This document shows, one piece after another, positions 45,060-56,798 of a stretch of 64,000 nt of DNA. Source of the DNA: Cotesia glomerata (Eukaryota > Arthropoda > Insecta > Hymenoptera > Braconidae). A program made the translations under genes and the position numbers. The notes under the pieces were generated by a model that was not told where the DNA came from, ran no database searches, and was given only the letters and a program-made list of their open reading frames with translations. Each line of letters opens with the position of its first letter. Position 1 is the first letter of the stretch. The stretch is from NCBI RefSeq assembly GCF_020080835.1, contig NC_058165.1, positions 4,749,771 to 4,813,770 on the forward strand, in the 5' to 3' direction.

Positions 45060-46081
45060 TAAATAATCTTAAAAAATAACAACTTTCTTTCTCAATCAAG
45101 GCATCAAGAGAAGATCTGTACTTAAACAGTGCTTAAAAGCTTGATTAAGGATGATCTAGTGGCGACATCTGTTGTCTTCGAAAATTATATCGGCAGTGCC
45201 CTATTATCATCATTATTATAATCACTGTGTTCTTTTTTCATACCAATAATGTTCTTACAGTTCAGAAGAATATAGATTATAAGCAAAGAAAATTACTGAG
45301 TCTGGGAATATAACTACGGGTTATCCATAATGGTAATGTCTTCTCCATATATATTATATATTAAATCTGTTTTTTATAGTGTATGTCCTTCTATTAGTGT
45401 ATTATTTTTTAAATTGATGATCCATTTTACAACACCACTCTCGATCGCGTATATTACGACTTGTGATTTTTTATAAATATTTTGATTAATAAAATTATGA
45501 CACGATGTTTTACTATTTAATAGTAAAAAAAAAAATTATTATTAAGCTACTAACAAAAGACATAAATTTTTTCAAGGAATAATTTTCATATTTTTAGAGT
45601 AATTATTGATAATATTTCAAGTTCTTTAACAAAAAGAAAGATTAAAATTATCTACATAATATAGTCGATTAGTCTTTTAACTAGTATGATATTATGGTAG
45701 GAAGAAATTTCATGACATATAGTAATCAGAGATGACAAGTCATTTGTGTGCCTCCACCTAGTTGTCTTGACATCTCGTCACTCGCCCGTCTACTCTCAGC
45801 AAGAAGACCGTCGCTCATTTGACGCCAAATGTCATTAAAATTTTACCGTCATGACATGATACTTATCTAACGGTTCGAGTTGAAGCAGTAGCGGTAGTAG
45901 TATGTAATAGTAACAGTGTTAGTAGTAGTAATAACAATAAAGATAACTGTATATTTCGATAATTACTAATAAATTAAAATTTTGTGTTTTATTTATGTTA
46001 ATTATATGATTTTTCACTACATTTTAGTTCTTTTTATTTATATTATCCATTCACAAAAATATATGATTTTTGTTAATATTA
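45060..46081. other. Non-coding stretch
   Basis: AT-rich with a single-copy island at about 45730-45900 (CTAGTTGTCTTGACATCTCG; AAGAAGACCGTCGCTCATTT). No gene seen. Confidence 0.35.
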
Positions 46082-46212
46082 CACGCTGAGAAAAAAGTGC
46101 ATAGTAAGCTGAAGTATAAAATGACAAATATAAAAATATAATTTTTTGAACTTTTTTTTTGTAGTTACTCGAACTATGCATTAGTTTATGTAACTATTGA
46201 TAAATAGTTATA

Positions 46213-46895
46213 CACAGAAAGAAAAATTTCTTGACTGGAGAACAAAATTCTTGGCTCAAGAAAATTTTCGGGTGCCAGAAGAAAGACCGAAGGTGTGTTG
46301 GCCGAAATAAAAATTTTTCTTGAAATTCTATTCTTGATAGAAGTAATTTTTTCTTAATTCAAATTATCATAAATACTTGATACAATAAATTTTTATATTT
46401 GATCAAGATTTTTAGATACTTAAGGGAAGCAGCGCCACCTACTTCAGCTGAGAAAAACATTTTCTCACCTTGAGAAAATTTTTCTCTTGAATATTTGATA
46501 CCCATTTTATATTATTGTAGCGTGCAATTATACATATTGAATGAAAAAAAAAAGATTCAATATTATTTGATCTTCCCATTTGACATGTTAATCAATAAAA
46601 AGAATTAATGAAAATTTACTTATATCTCTATATTTAATTTTTTGGAGCAAGAGAGAAATTTTTTCAAGACAAGAAAATTTACTTCTATCAAGAACAAAAT
46701 TTTTTGGAGCAAGAGGCTGAATTTTCTCAAAACAACAAGATTTTCTTGACTTAAATAAATTTTCTTGGATCAAGATACGTATTTCTTAAAGCAAGAGAAT
46801 TAATTTTATTGGAATAAGTGAAATTTTTTTTTCGCTCAAGAAAATAATTAGGAAGAAAAATATTTTTTTGGCTCAAGTGAACCTTTTTTTCTCTG
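46213..46895 (+). mobile_element. Family B TIR element, copy 3
   Basis: Starts CACAGAAAGAAAAATTTC, interior as in copy 2 with GAAGCAGCGCCACCTACTTC, ends TTTTTTTCTCTG. T sequence normally found between AATAGTTATA and GATAGCTT is missing, so the insertion came with a deletion. A 61-codon minus frame inside is chance. Confidence 0.82.
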
Positions 46896-46897
46896 TA

Positions 46898-46966
46898 AAT
46901 AGCTTAACTGGAAGAGCCCTTGTTGCGTAATCAAAAGATCCGGGTTCGATTCCCGGTCAGGACTGT
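46898..46966 (+). repeat. tRNA-like segment of family T copy 5
   Basis: AATAGCTTAACTGGAAGAGC and perfect B box GGTTCGATTCC with T stem CCGGG/CCCGG. Confidence 0.7.
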
Positions 46967-48060
46967 CCGGATTTATTTTTCTGTTTTGAGTTAAAGTTAA
47001 TCAAAATGACTATTAAGCTGATATTCAACTAAAAATAGTTTAAGGAACTATCTATTGAGGTTCAATATAATAAATAATTTTAGTTATAAGAACTTCAATC
47101 AAACAGTGTTGATGCTATTTAACCAGATTCTCCTGCCCTAGTAGAAATGATCAATTTTTGATTCGATTAAATCTAGTATCTGGCTAGCGATCATATCTAG
47201 TAACTGGCCAGCAATCAAATCCAGTAACTGGCTAGCGAAACTAGGTAAAAACTAGAAACTGCGCCACCTACAACTAATTCGTAAACATTGGTCACGCCGA
47301 TGTTCTACTTATACTAGCGTGTGTATGTTTATTTTTTCACTTTAACCTGTAAGTTGAGGTATCTTTAGTAAATATTAAGAAACAGTGTAAATAATTAAAA
47401 AAAGTTGTGTATTTTAATATAAAAATAATCTGTTATATATTTGAAAAAATAGATAAAATAAAAAAAATCGACATAATAACCAAATTACGGTTGTGGGCAT
47501 CAATCAAAACAAATACTCCAGACTGTCATCGAGATAAATTATTAAAAATTTTATAATTATTCCGTTTATTAATTACTACTATTTTTATTATTATTATTAT
47601 TATTACTATAATTTTGAATTGTAACAAACTTATCTACATTTAATTTTAAATAACCTCAAATTCGACAAGTGTCGCCATGTTTTATTTGATGTCTAGTAAA
47701 ACTGGCCAGTAACTAGACAGTTACTGGATATTACACTAGCCAGTTCCTACACGGAAAAAAAAATTTCGTTATGGTAACCTAACTGTAGAGTTACCACAAT
47801 TATACACAGTTTACTGTTCGTTGTAGAGTTACAGTAACAAAATATTATTTAGTTCTGATAACTCAATGTTGTTGAGCTCTCGGAGCTCTACGGGATTGTT
47901 CTCAGAGCCAAACGGTATAGTTGGAAGCGCCCTACGTTGCGCAGTAGTGGAGTGCGCTGACATATTTCATAACCTTCTAAAATGATGTATAACTAGTATA
48001 ATAGTTGTATATTAATATAATATATAACACGTATATAATGTAACACTATAATATCGGTAT

Positions 48061-48470
48061 ACATTGTCTAAAAGACAATAATCTGGGTTCGATTCCCAGT
48101 CTGGGCTGTCTGATTATTTTTTCAATTACGGAAAAATTCCCACTGAGTAGGTCCCCCCTTTCCCCTATCCGTTCTTTCCCAACTCCCTTAAAATTTACTT
48201 TAATATGGCTCTTTACCGTAAGATGGACGGTGGCGTTGTTTGCTCGGTGGGTCTTATATACGTGACTGAATGAAGTAGTCAGTACTTGTCTCGGATAGCT
48301 TAACTGGTAGAGCCCTTGGCGCGTAACCGAGAGATCTGGGTTCGATTCCCAGTCTGGGCTGTCTGATTATTTTTTCAATTACGGAAAAATTCCCACTGAG
48401 TAGGTCCCCCCTTTCCCCTATCCGTTCTTTCCCATCTCCCTTAAAATTTGCTTTAATATGGCAATTATAC
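48061..48470 (+). repeat. 253-bp tandem tRNA-like repeat, about 1.6 units
   Basis: ATCTGGGTTCGATTCCCAGT starts at 48081 and at 48334. Downstream blocks GATTATTTTTTCAATTACGG, CCCACTGAGTAGGTCCCCCC and TATCCGTTCTTTCCC are nearly identical in both. The intervening CCGTAAGATGGACGGTG (48216-48232) is identical to the one at 41781. Confidence 0.9.
48288..48360 (+). repeat. Best-preserved tRNA-like segment
   Basis: D arm GCTT/GAGC, anticodon-type arm CTTGG-CGCGTAA-CCGAG, T arm CTGGG-TTCGATT-CCCAG. The T is missing at loop position 33, and the acceptor stem pairs poorly (TCTCGGA with TCTGGGC), so a working tRNA is unlikely. If decoded anyway, the loop would read CGT. Confidence 0.65.
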
Positions 48471-49311
48471 AGCCAAAATTATACAGTCACAAACAGAATT
48501 ATTTTGTTACTCATCCATAATATTAAAAATATATGAGGACAATTAAGTTTTCAGTTTATTTATTTAAGGAAATAGGTTTTTTTTTGTCAAATTGAATTTC
48601 GTTAGAACAGTTTTGTATTTGTGGTTCTTCAAGGTTCATTTGCAGTGACTGTTAATTAAATTTATTAGTTGAATATATTGTGATAAGTAATAAGTTATCG
48701 GAATACATTCAAAAGACCCCATTTAACACAAAATAAAATTTGTTTTCGTTTATTTATCTTTTCTTGTGCATATACGGTAGTGATTTTATGTCCAATATTT
48801 ATTAATATAATCAAGAAAATAAGATAATTTTGTGACGACCATATTTTTATTTTACAAATAATTTTTATTTGTAGTATAAGTTCTATTATTATTTTATTTC
48901 TATTATAATACTATTCTTATTTGTCATATACAATTATTGTTGGCAATATAAATTCGTTCTGTCGCATTTATTTATTAAATTATCAATGCTAAATCGTAAA
49001 AAAAATTATTAATCAGACTGCCAAAAATTTGTTACAGTCTTAGAACGATCCTGTAGAGTTGTGAGAGGTAAATAACGTTTAGCTCTCAGAGCTCAACGAT
49101 GTAGAGTTGCAGGAGCCAAACGGTATTGTTACCATAAGAAAACGTTAACCTACTGGAACTTTTTACAACTAACTAACTACTATAGAGTTCCTATAGCAAA
49201 ATTTTTTTCTCCGTGTAGCTTAAGTCTAGTTAAACTAGCCAGTTACTGGCCAGATACTTGATTTCATTTCTACAAGGGTGGTTCAGAGAACCAGATTTTT
49301 CTCTTAATGTA

Positions 49312-50846
49312 CCCTCCAGTATTTTTAGTATTAATATAAATAATTATTTAAGTAACATTATAAAAGCCTTGATAAAATAAAAATTATTCAATAATCGATT
49401 CGATAAAGCAGATATAAATTTTCTATTGAATGTACACGATTACGAATGGAAGTAAGCACAAGATGAATAAGACTACTCTATACTCTGTCTTGACGGGTCT
49501 TGGTGAGATGGAGAATAAGGTAAAGAAAGCTAGTGAATTGTCGCTGTGTTGGGAACAAAAGAAACAGCGGTCTACGAAGTAGTACCGAGACGGCTGTCAC
49601 CTGCATTGTTGTTAGCGTCTCCCTTCAGTTCGTTTTCTCTACAGCGGGATACAATGGCCACCAGCACAGTCACGCCTTGACACAGCATGCCTAATCACCC
49701 TCGGCCAGACGTCTGTTATTGAGATATTTAATTAACTTCTTTGTTATCCTCTTAACAGCGATTCTTCCGATGTCGTGTTCCTCTTGGCGATTATTGTCAG
49801 CTTATTAGACATCTTACTAAGCTGTGTAATATATAGATATCCAGTTTTATATTAATCTTAAATTTTATGATAATGAAAATAGTTTGTAAAGGTACAAATT
49901 CGTATTTAGTTCTGATCCAAGCTTTCTGTCTTAATTTTTAATGCCTTTTTAGTTAATTAAAATGAAACATTTTCAAACTTTTGCAATTTGATAAATAAAA
50001 TTAATTATCAATTTCAATCGAAAGAGTTTAAAATTTTTTAGACAAGATATGTAAGGTAAAGTACCCAGTAGTTGAACAGGTTTCAAAGTAAAACTTATTT
50101 GACCCTACTTTTATTATATAAAGATGTAATTATTGGTTAAAATTAGTGATTTTCATGAAAATATAAACAATTTTGAATTGATTGAAGCGCAAAATAATGC
50201 AGATAATTAATTATTTATATTTTGACAGCGTTTTTAAAATAGACTATGAATGGAGTAGTAGTTGAACAATCAATTCTGACAAGCCGCAGTAGTTGAACTA
50301 ATAAAATATATGGCAATAGGCACACTAAAAATTTCCAACGTTTTATTTAAGGGGCATTCCATGCGAAATGGGAAAATGACTAAAATTTTAAAATTTCTCT
50401 AATTCATTCTAATTTAGTCCTAATTTATTGTTAAAAATTAAAATTTTACTAATTTTTAAACAAAATTTTTTATAATCAATAAGAAAATGGATTTTTCTCT
50501 CCTAGTAACTTTTCAGCCGTATTAACTTGTATCCGGATCAAATGTTGTTTTAATAGTTTTAAGAACAAATTCATTTGGTGTTTGTTATTAACTACCATAT
50601 TTATTATTACAGTTTTAAGAACAAATTTTTTTATGTTCGTTATTAATTAACACCTAAGTTTATCAAGATCGTGTTGTCAGCATGCTAAATCCTTTATTTG
50701 TGTTTTTTAATTAGTTTTTTTTAATTATCCTAAATAATTTATAGTTAAATAGATAAACAATAATGTTTCTAAGGTTGAAATAATATAAAAGTCTTTTTAA
50801 TAAACAACTTGATGTAGACATTTTGTACTTGTCCCACCAGTCACAA
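49312..50846. other. Non-coding stretch
   Basis: Single-copy island at 49430-49830 (GAGACGGCTGTCACCTGC; ATGCCTAATCACCCTCGG), then AT-rich DNA. AGTAGTTGAAC occurs three times at 50066, 50257 and 50288, possibly an old element starting AAGGTAAAGTACCC at about 50053. No gene recognised. Confidence 0.35.
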
Positions 50847-51530
50847 TAAAAAAAAAAGTTTGGAAAATCCAAAAGTGCACGCCTCATAACGCTCATTCAT
50901 TTTTTAAGAAAACAATTAATTGTGTAATTGATTAAAAAAAAAAAAAAATTATAATTAAGTAATTTTTTACAGAGTATTTTTTATTTTTTTTTTAAACATC
51001 GGCACCCTTTTTTCTTTTCATATGCGCACGCAGTCTAAAAAAATCTAGCTTGATCAAGTGGCGCCATATTTTTCACGTGACAAATAAGAAAAGTTCGTTT
51101 GGCTTTGTACGGTTGTATCGTGGTGAATTTTAATAAAAATTCAATTAAAAAAAAAATACGTAAACTAGGTCACTGATATGAAATACGGACCCAGTTCATC
51201 GAATTCTTAAACTAATAAAAAAGGTCTGGTCTTTAAATATCAATTTGTTCGGGAGTAATCGTTGGTACATCCAAAATGGGGTGACATCTGGACGTCTACG
51301 TAAAATTTTTTTCAAAACGTTTTTTTTTTTCAAAATAGCAACTTAAAATGATTTTAGAAAGTAAAAGATGGTTTAATTTAAGTGTTTTTTCGGTGTACAT
51401 CTACTTATATCATTGTATAAGTGTAGTATGCTTGTGATAGAGGCATTTAAATATCACAAAATTGCTTGAACTTGACGAGTCGAGTATAAAGCACAACCTC
51501 ACGCGCTTCGCGCTATGAGGCGTGCAAAAT
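50847..51530. mobile_element. Family I-like element, copy 3
   Basis: Begins AAAAAAAGTTTGGAAAATCC with GTGCACGCCTCATAACGC and ends CGCTTCGCGCTATGAGGCG then TGCAAAAT. Same termini as I1 and I2, but the interior is different or strongly diverged. Opposed open frames are chance. Confidence 0.7.
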
Positions 51531-51739
51531 TTTTTTAATTGTTTCTACCCAGGTAATCAGTCTAATTCTTGATAATATTGAATGTTTGTAGGATAAATTT
51601 AGTGTTGAGAGGGAAGTATTTTTTAAAATTTTAGTGGTCGAACTGAAATTGGACTTTAAGTATACCGCGGTAAGAGAGAAGGATTTTTCGATGTCCCACC
51701 AGTCACACTCAGTCAAATGATAATTACAAGAAACTTAAA

Positions 51740-52834
51740 AAGTAATCGAGGTTTTTGACTTTGAGCTACTTCCAGTTTAATGGGTCATTTTATTAACAGC
51801 TTGATGGCTCAAGTATAGGCAATCCATCGAGCCCCATATTAGCAAACATAGTGATGAATCACATATTGAAGAGAATAATTGAAGTTCTACCATTTCCAGT
51901 GCCTTTTTTGAAGGTGTATGTTGATGATACGATCACGGCAATCCCAAAGGATAAAGTGAACACAGTGTTGAACATCTTTAATAGCATCAACAAGAAGATT
52001 CAGTTTACTATGGAAATGGAAAAGAATAATCAATTACCCTTCCTAGATGTGATAGTCATACGTAAGGATGATGGCTCGATCTTAACCAGTTGGTATGTCA
52101 AACCTACTAGCTCGGGGAGATGTCTCAATTACTACTCTAACCATCCTCTGAGTCAGAAAATTAGTATCATCAAAGGTTTCGTGTTTAGATCCTTGTCGTT
52201 GAGTAGTGAACAGTTCCACACAGAAAATTTGGGCAAGGTAGAAAAATTGCTAAAAAATAATAACTATCCGTCTGGCCTAATTCACACGATATTTAAGAAT
52301 TACAAGAGAGATAAGAATATACAGGATAATAGACTGGAAATTAAAAATTTTATTAGATTTCCCTTTATCAACTCAGTATCTAATCAAATTAACAAATGCT
52401 TTAATAAAACAAATAGAAAACTGGTGTTTTATAATTTAGTGAAATTGAATTCCATCTACATGAGGTTAAAAGATAAAGTTGATAAATGGGAACAGTCTCA
52501 AGTAATTTACAAAATACCATGTGAGTGTGGAAAATTTTACATAGGACAAACTAAACAAAAATTAAAGAAAAGGATAGATCAAGATAGATATGCTTGTAAA
52601 CCGATTAATATACTGAAAACAAACTCTACTGCGTTAGCTGAACACCATTTTAACACCGGACACAATTTCAAATTTGACGTGGCAACTATTTTGGACATTG
52701 AGGATAATTGGTTTAAAAGAAACATTAGTGAAATGATGCATATAAAAAGAAATAATACGATTAACTTAAGAACAGATACAAATAATTTAAGTAGCATTTA
52801 TAATGACATTTTAAAAATGACAACTAGAATTTGA
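51740..52834 (+). pseudogene. Penelope-like retroelement: reverse transcriptase C-terminal part and GIY-YIG endonuclease
   Basis: The open frame 51851-52834 (328 codons with stop) is only part of the match. The same frame upstream has QLDGSSIGNPSSPILANIV (RT motif region), preceded by a stop codon TAA where the frame otherwise continues with YFQFNGSFY. RT catalytic residues YVDD are at about residues 23-26 of the open part, then QLPFLDVIV. The GIY-YIG nuclease domain starts near VIYKIPCECGKFYIGQTKQK, with a HHFNTGHNF segment after it. Linked RT plus GIY-YIG is diagnostic of endonuclease-positive Penelope-like elements. The N-terminal part of RT is absent, so the copy is inactive. Confidence 0.92.
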
Positions 52835-53260
52835 ATAACAAAGAGTAATTAGATATCTTAGATGGCGCGGTGGTAGGGTTATAGCATAGCCATTACGCAC
52901 CAACTGGGTGGATAGTATTACAGCTGATGTCATTGTGGATGTACTGTATTAGTCTGTGACAATTGGTAGAAAGTTAAATTGTTATAAAAATTTTTGTTAA
53001 TTTCAGAATATGCGTACTAATAATTTATATGTTTCAACAATAATATATTTTAAACTGTGAAATAGTATGATTAAGGTATGATTGTACTATAAAAAATTTT
53101 TTTTACATATATTGTTGTATACAAAGGTTATAATTTTTTCTGTTCATTTGTAGTTGCTGAGGAAGTCCTAATAAAAGGACGAAACGTTCAACTAAAATCA
53201 ACTTGAAATTATTTGTCCTGAATTCCTGTGATCAATTTTAGTTATATAATAAAACATTGA
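52835..53260 (+). mobile_element. Penelope-like 3' non-coding region
   Basis: From the stop codon through the hammerhead-like core and GAAACGTTCAACTAAAATC, ending about 53230-53260. No poly-A tail or target duplication could be identified. Confidence 0.5.
53157..53185 (+). ncRNA. Hammerhead-ribozyme-like core in the Penelope-like 3' region
   Basis: CTGAGGA (53157-53163), an A, stem GTCC/GGAC around an 8-nt loop, then GAAAC (53181-53185): the two conserved hammerhead strands flanking stem II. Penelope-like elements are known to carry such motifs in their terminal repeats. I could not find convincing stems I and III with a cleavage-site UH, so this may be a fragment. Confidence 0.55.
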
Positions 53261-54507
53261 AATTACTTAATGATATTTCTGTTATCTTCGAATTGTTTTC
53301 ACGTATTTTGCTAAAAGTGTCAACCTAATATATCTTCAAAGAAGATCACATAATGTTATACTATAAAAATTGTCGAACATTTTTAAAAATTATTGAACGA
53401 GTTCTCATTTGAATTTAAATTTATAATCATTCGACTAAGCCCAGAATTGAATTTTACACTGATATTACCGATACTATTATATACTCCGAACTGATAAATA
53501 ATCTGCTGAAATGATCAGTTTATCAAGTTAGGTGTGTATGTGAAAGTTACCTGTATTTTCTCTGTTGAGTTGGGAGCATAAAAGCCGGCCGTATTAAAAC
53601 TTTAGTGCCTTTTTGAAGTAGTTCGCATTATTAACTGCTTGTAAAAAATTGGATGGTGTTTGATAGGCAGCTCTTAAATCCCTCGGCCATGTATCTCGCT
53701 GGAATTTTTCGACGTAATTACAATTATGTATACAGTAATTACTATGAAAATGAAACTTTATCTTCCTCTTCAATTTTATGATTTTATCTTAATACATGTG
53801 TCGTCTTATTTTTTATTGGATACCCTTTTTTAACTGTTACATTCTTTCGTTCAGTATATGTTATTTTAATTTATGAATTCAATTAATCGTGTTTTTTAAC
53901 TAATTTTCATAAATAACTATTATAATTATAAAGATACATTTTTTTAGAAAGAGTTTTTTCCATCAAAAAATTATTATTTTAATGTTCTAATTAATCAATC
54001 CTATGGATAAAGTATTTTAATGAATATTCTTAATTAATTTTGAGCTTCAGAATAATTAAAACTAATAATCTTGAAAGTAATAAATTTAATTTAAGATCCT
54101 TAATATTTTAAATTGTCTAATTGTGATATCAAATATCGAATTCAAAACATTATCAAAAAAATATTCAATGAAATAATTCCAAAATTTTGTAATAAAAAAA
54201 AAAAACTTACCGTAAAAAGGCTTCACATGGAACTTTGGAAATTAGTACTAAAAATTTCCAACAGATGGCGCAAAGCCGGTAAATTTTCTCACTGCAAGAG
54301 AGTTGACTCAGATGTTATATAAGTTATTTCTAAAATTTTTATGCTCATAGTCATTATATTATCTTTTAGTTATAAAATAGATAAAAATAAAGAAACTATC
54401 AACGACTCATATATATCATATTTTAATTACGTTTAAATTTAATGTAAGCGATTAAAATGGCTTATAAATACATAACTAGTAAATCAGACATTTAAAAGAG
54501 TATAAGC
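53261..54507. other. AT-rich non-coding stretch
   Basis: No repeat family of this window. A 69-codon plus frame at 54113 (lysine/isoleucine-rich) has no domain and is probably chance. Confidence 0.35.
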
Positions 54508-55098
54508 GTTAAAAAGTTTGGAAAATCCAAAAGTGCACGCCGTATAATCTTATTTTTCTTCATAAAATTGATTAAAATCAAATATAAATACTTTTAAATC
54601 TTTCGCGCCAGTGTCTACGCAGAAAAGAAAGATACTGCGCATGTCTTGTAAACGAACCTTCTTTACATAGATATAGATGTACAAACGATAATTGGATTTT
54701 AGCTTATTGCTAATTATAATTAAACTACATTGAATTAGACCGTGATCTTCGAAAGGACTTAGTTTTAGATAATACTGAAGCGTACAAAAAAAATGGACTT
54801 GATCAGTTAAGTTTTTCGGCAGTTATCGTAATCACGCCAGTTTCCATACATACATCAGACACACGGACGTCCACGGAATAATTTTTTTAAACATTTTTTT
54901 TATTTATTTAAAAAGCAAAATGTCTTTTAAAAATGTTATAAGTGTTGAAAATAGTGTTTTTCCATGACATTTATGTGTAAGTATTATTCTACAAGTGCGA
55001 TACAAAATAAATAGAGACAATTTTACTTAAAAAAATAACTTGATTTTTGTAGAGCGAGAGTAGAGCACTACCTCACTCGCTTCGCTTATAAGGCGTGC
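54508..55098. mobile_element. Family I element, copy 2
   Basis: Starts AAAAAGTTTGGAAAATCC, GTGCACGCCGTATAAT and ends CGCTTATAAGGCGTGCAAT. Collinear with I1 over its length, roughly 90% similar by eye. Confidence 0.87.
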
Positions 55099-55786
55099 AA
55101 TATTATTTAATACGATAAAGTTCTTCTTATCATATTTCAATTATTAAAATCACTGCACACAATATCTAATAAATCTAATTCGAAATAGATTGATTATATA
55201 CGTTTTTTTAATCTAGTTAAAAAAAATTTTTCTTTATGAAGCTCACATTATTCCTTTGATTTCAAAAATAACTTATGATACGATTTACGATTAAAAATTA
55301 GCAAAAAATTTCTAACTCAAGTTATAAGATCCAAATGTATAAATTTTTTTTAATCCGACAGCTGTTAAATTTTCGTTTAGTTATGGTTGTGTCTACACTT
55401 AAAATAGATTTATGTTTTTTGTGATTTTTTTATTAAACATGTTGGGTACAAACAAGATTTAATCATTTAATCAGAAACGCTTATCGAATCGATTTTAGAT
55501 TTTTTTTAAAATATCTATCAAAATCTTACTTAATCAAAATACATTTTGATGTGTCATCTATGATGAAGATGAAAAGCGAACCGAGTTTGCAGCTGGTGTT
55601 CATAAATAAGCTCCAGGTGTTGTAGCAATCGCGTTGATCGACAAGTCACTTCATGGCTCGATTTTTTTTAAAGTTACTTAAAAATTTATCATTTATTACT
55701 TATAATTTATAGTCATTTGTTTAAAGCTATAATATAAAACGATGACGGCTGAAAGTATTATCACTTTTTTTTATTATTATTTTACA

Positions 55787-55836
<50 letters not shown>

Positions 55837-56381
55837 CAGATATTTATGATGTATATTATCGAACTAAATTTTCTGGATAGTGAATTTTAGAAAAGTCATA
55901 ATATATCAAATATAAACCATAAATTTGATAAATTTAAAAATGAAAGTATAAAAAATTCAATTGCGTGTTTATTATATGAGGCTGACAGTAGTTTATGTAT
56001 TCTTTCATAAGCATTAGGCTTTGTAGATGATAAATTCCAGTAATTTCACCCGAGGGTATTTCATTCGTAATCAGGCCTCGCCAGTGATTTATGAGATGTA
56101 CATATAATGACGCTCACAAGGGTAACAACTTACTTCTCTCAATTTTAATCTCTTGCTAATTAAACGATTGCTCTGAGAAATAAAACATTTGTCATTTTTT
56201 TCCCCTCGAAAAATTTTATGCCAGCATATCACTGTATATTATATCAAGAAAAAAACTTTTTTATTTTGTCACTAGAGCTTGTATATAATAAGAGCCAAGT
56301 TCAAGATTACTTTACGGAAGAAAGTCGGGTGAAAATTTGAGATAAGTATTTTTTTTAATTTAAAACGAAAGTATTATGTAT
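55099..56381. other. AT-rich non-coding stretch
   Basis: Contains a (TA)n run and a slightly GC-richer patch near 55570-55650. No gene recognised. Confidence 0.35.
55789..55834. repeat. (AT)n microsatellite
   Basis: About 22 uninterrupted dinucleotide units. Confidence 0.95.
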
Positions 56382-56783
56382 TTGCACAACTAATGATGCA
56401 AAGCATCTGAGAGTGCTTTACGATCGAAAAATTTTTTTCGCCTCATTTCGGCAACTATTTTTATTATTGTATTCTTTTTTGTTAACGGAATTAGGATATT
56501 TTGTATACTATTGTCAAGATTATTTAATGGATATTAATTCTGTACTTTTGAAAAATTTATTTAGTGCAATAGAAACAGAAAAAAAGATCAAAATAATTTA
56601 AAAAATTTTCCATCTGTCAAGTATGAAACCCGTAAACACCGTAACTTGCCAAAAAATTCATTAATTCAGTTAAATTTTTTTTTTTTTTAATTCTTTAAAG
56701 GAATCGCAAGTCCCCTATTTCAAATAGTGATATAACTTAGTGTCGTTTCATTGCAATTAATAAAATAAAAAAACCAAAAGACT
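56382..56783 (+). mobile_element. Family H element, copy 4 (uninterrupted)
   Basis: Matches copies 2 and 3 from GCACAACTAATGATGCAAAG to AAACCAAAAGACTGTA. Holds the empty TTAA site GATTATTTAATGGA that is occupied in copy 2. Confidence 0.82.
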
Positions 56784-56798
56784 GTACATCTATAAATA

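Larger units (their letters stand above)
47747..49218. mobile_element. Element M, carrying a tRNA-like tandem array
   Basis: CTACACGGAAAAAAAAATTTCG at the left, inverted at the right as AAAATTTTTTTCTCCGTGTAG, with GAGCTCTCGGAGCTCTACGG- and AGCTCTCAGAGCTCAACG-type segments near the two ends. Termini resemble element L. Confidence 0.82.
47136..49278. mobile_element. Element N, carrying element M
   Basis: Left CCCTAGTAGAAATGATCAA and right TTGATTTCATTTCTACAAGGG are inverted. Inside both ends the word CTAGTAACTGGCCAG recurs in variants. M interrupts it after ACTAGCCAGTTC. No ORF. Confidence 0.82.
46082..49310 (+). mobile_element. Family T element, copy 5, with multi-level nesting
   Basis: Starts CACGCTGAGAAAAAAGTG and ends AGAACCAGATTTTTCTCTTAATG. 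Contains a family B insertion, its own tRNA-like segment, and element N. N contains element M, which contains a tRNA-like tandem pair. Confidence 0.83.

Noticed and set aside
13503..48360. The twelve tRNA-like segments as functional tRNA genes
   Set aside because: They lack U33, have poor acceptor pairing or a missing D arm, and occur as parts of repeat units; called tRNA-like instead.
48061..48470. A CRISPR-like or other regularly spaced repeat system
   Set aside because: Only two units of 253 bp with tRNA-like content in a eukaryotic genome; no spacer architecture.
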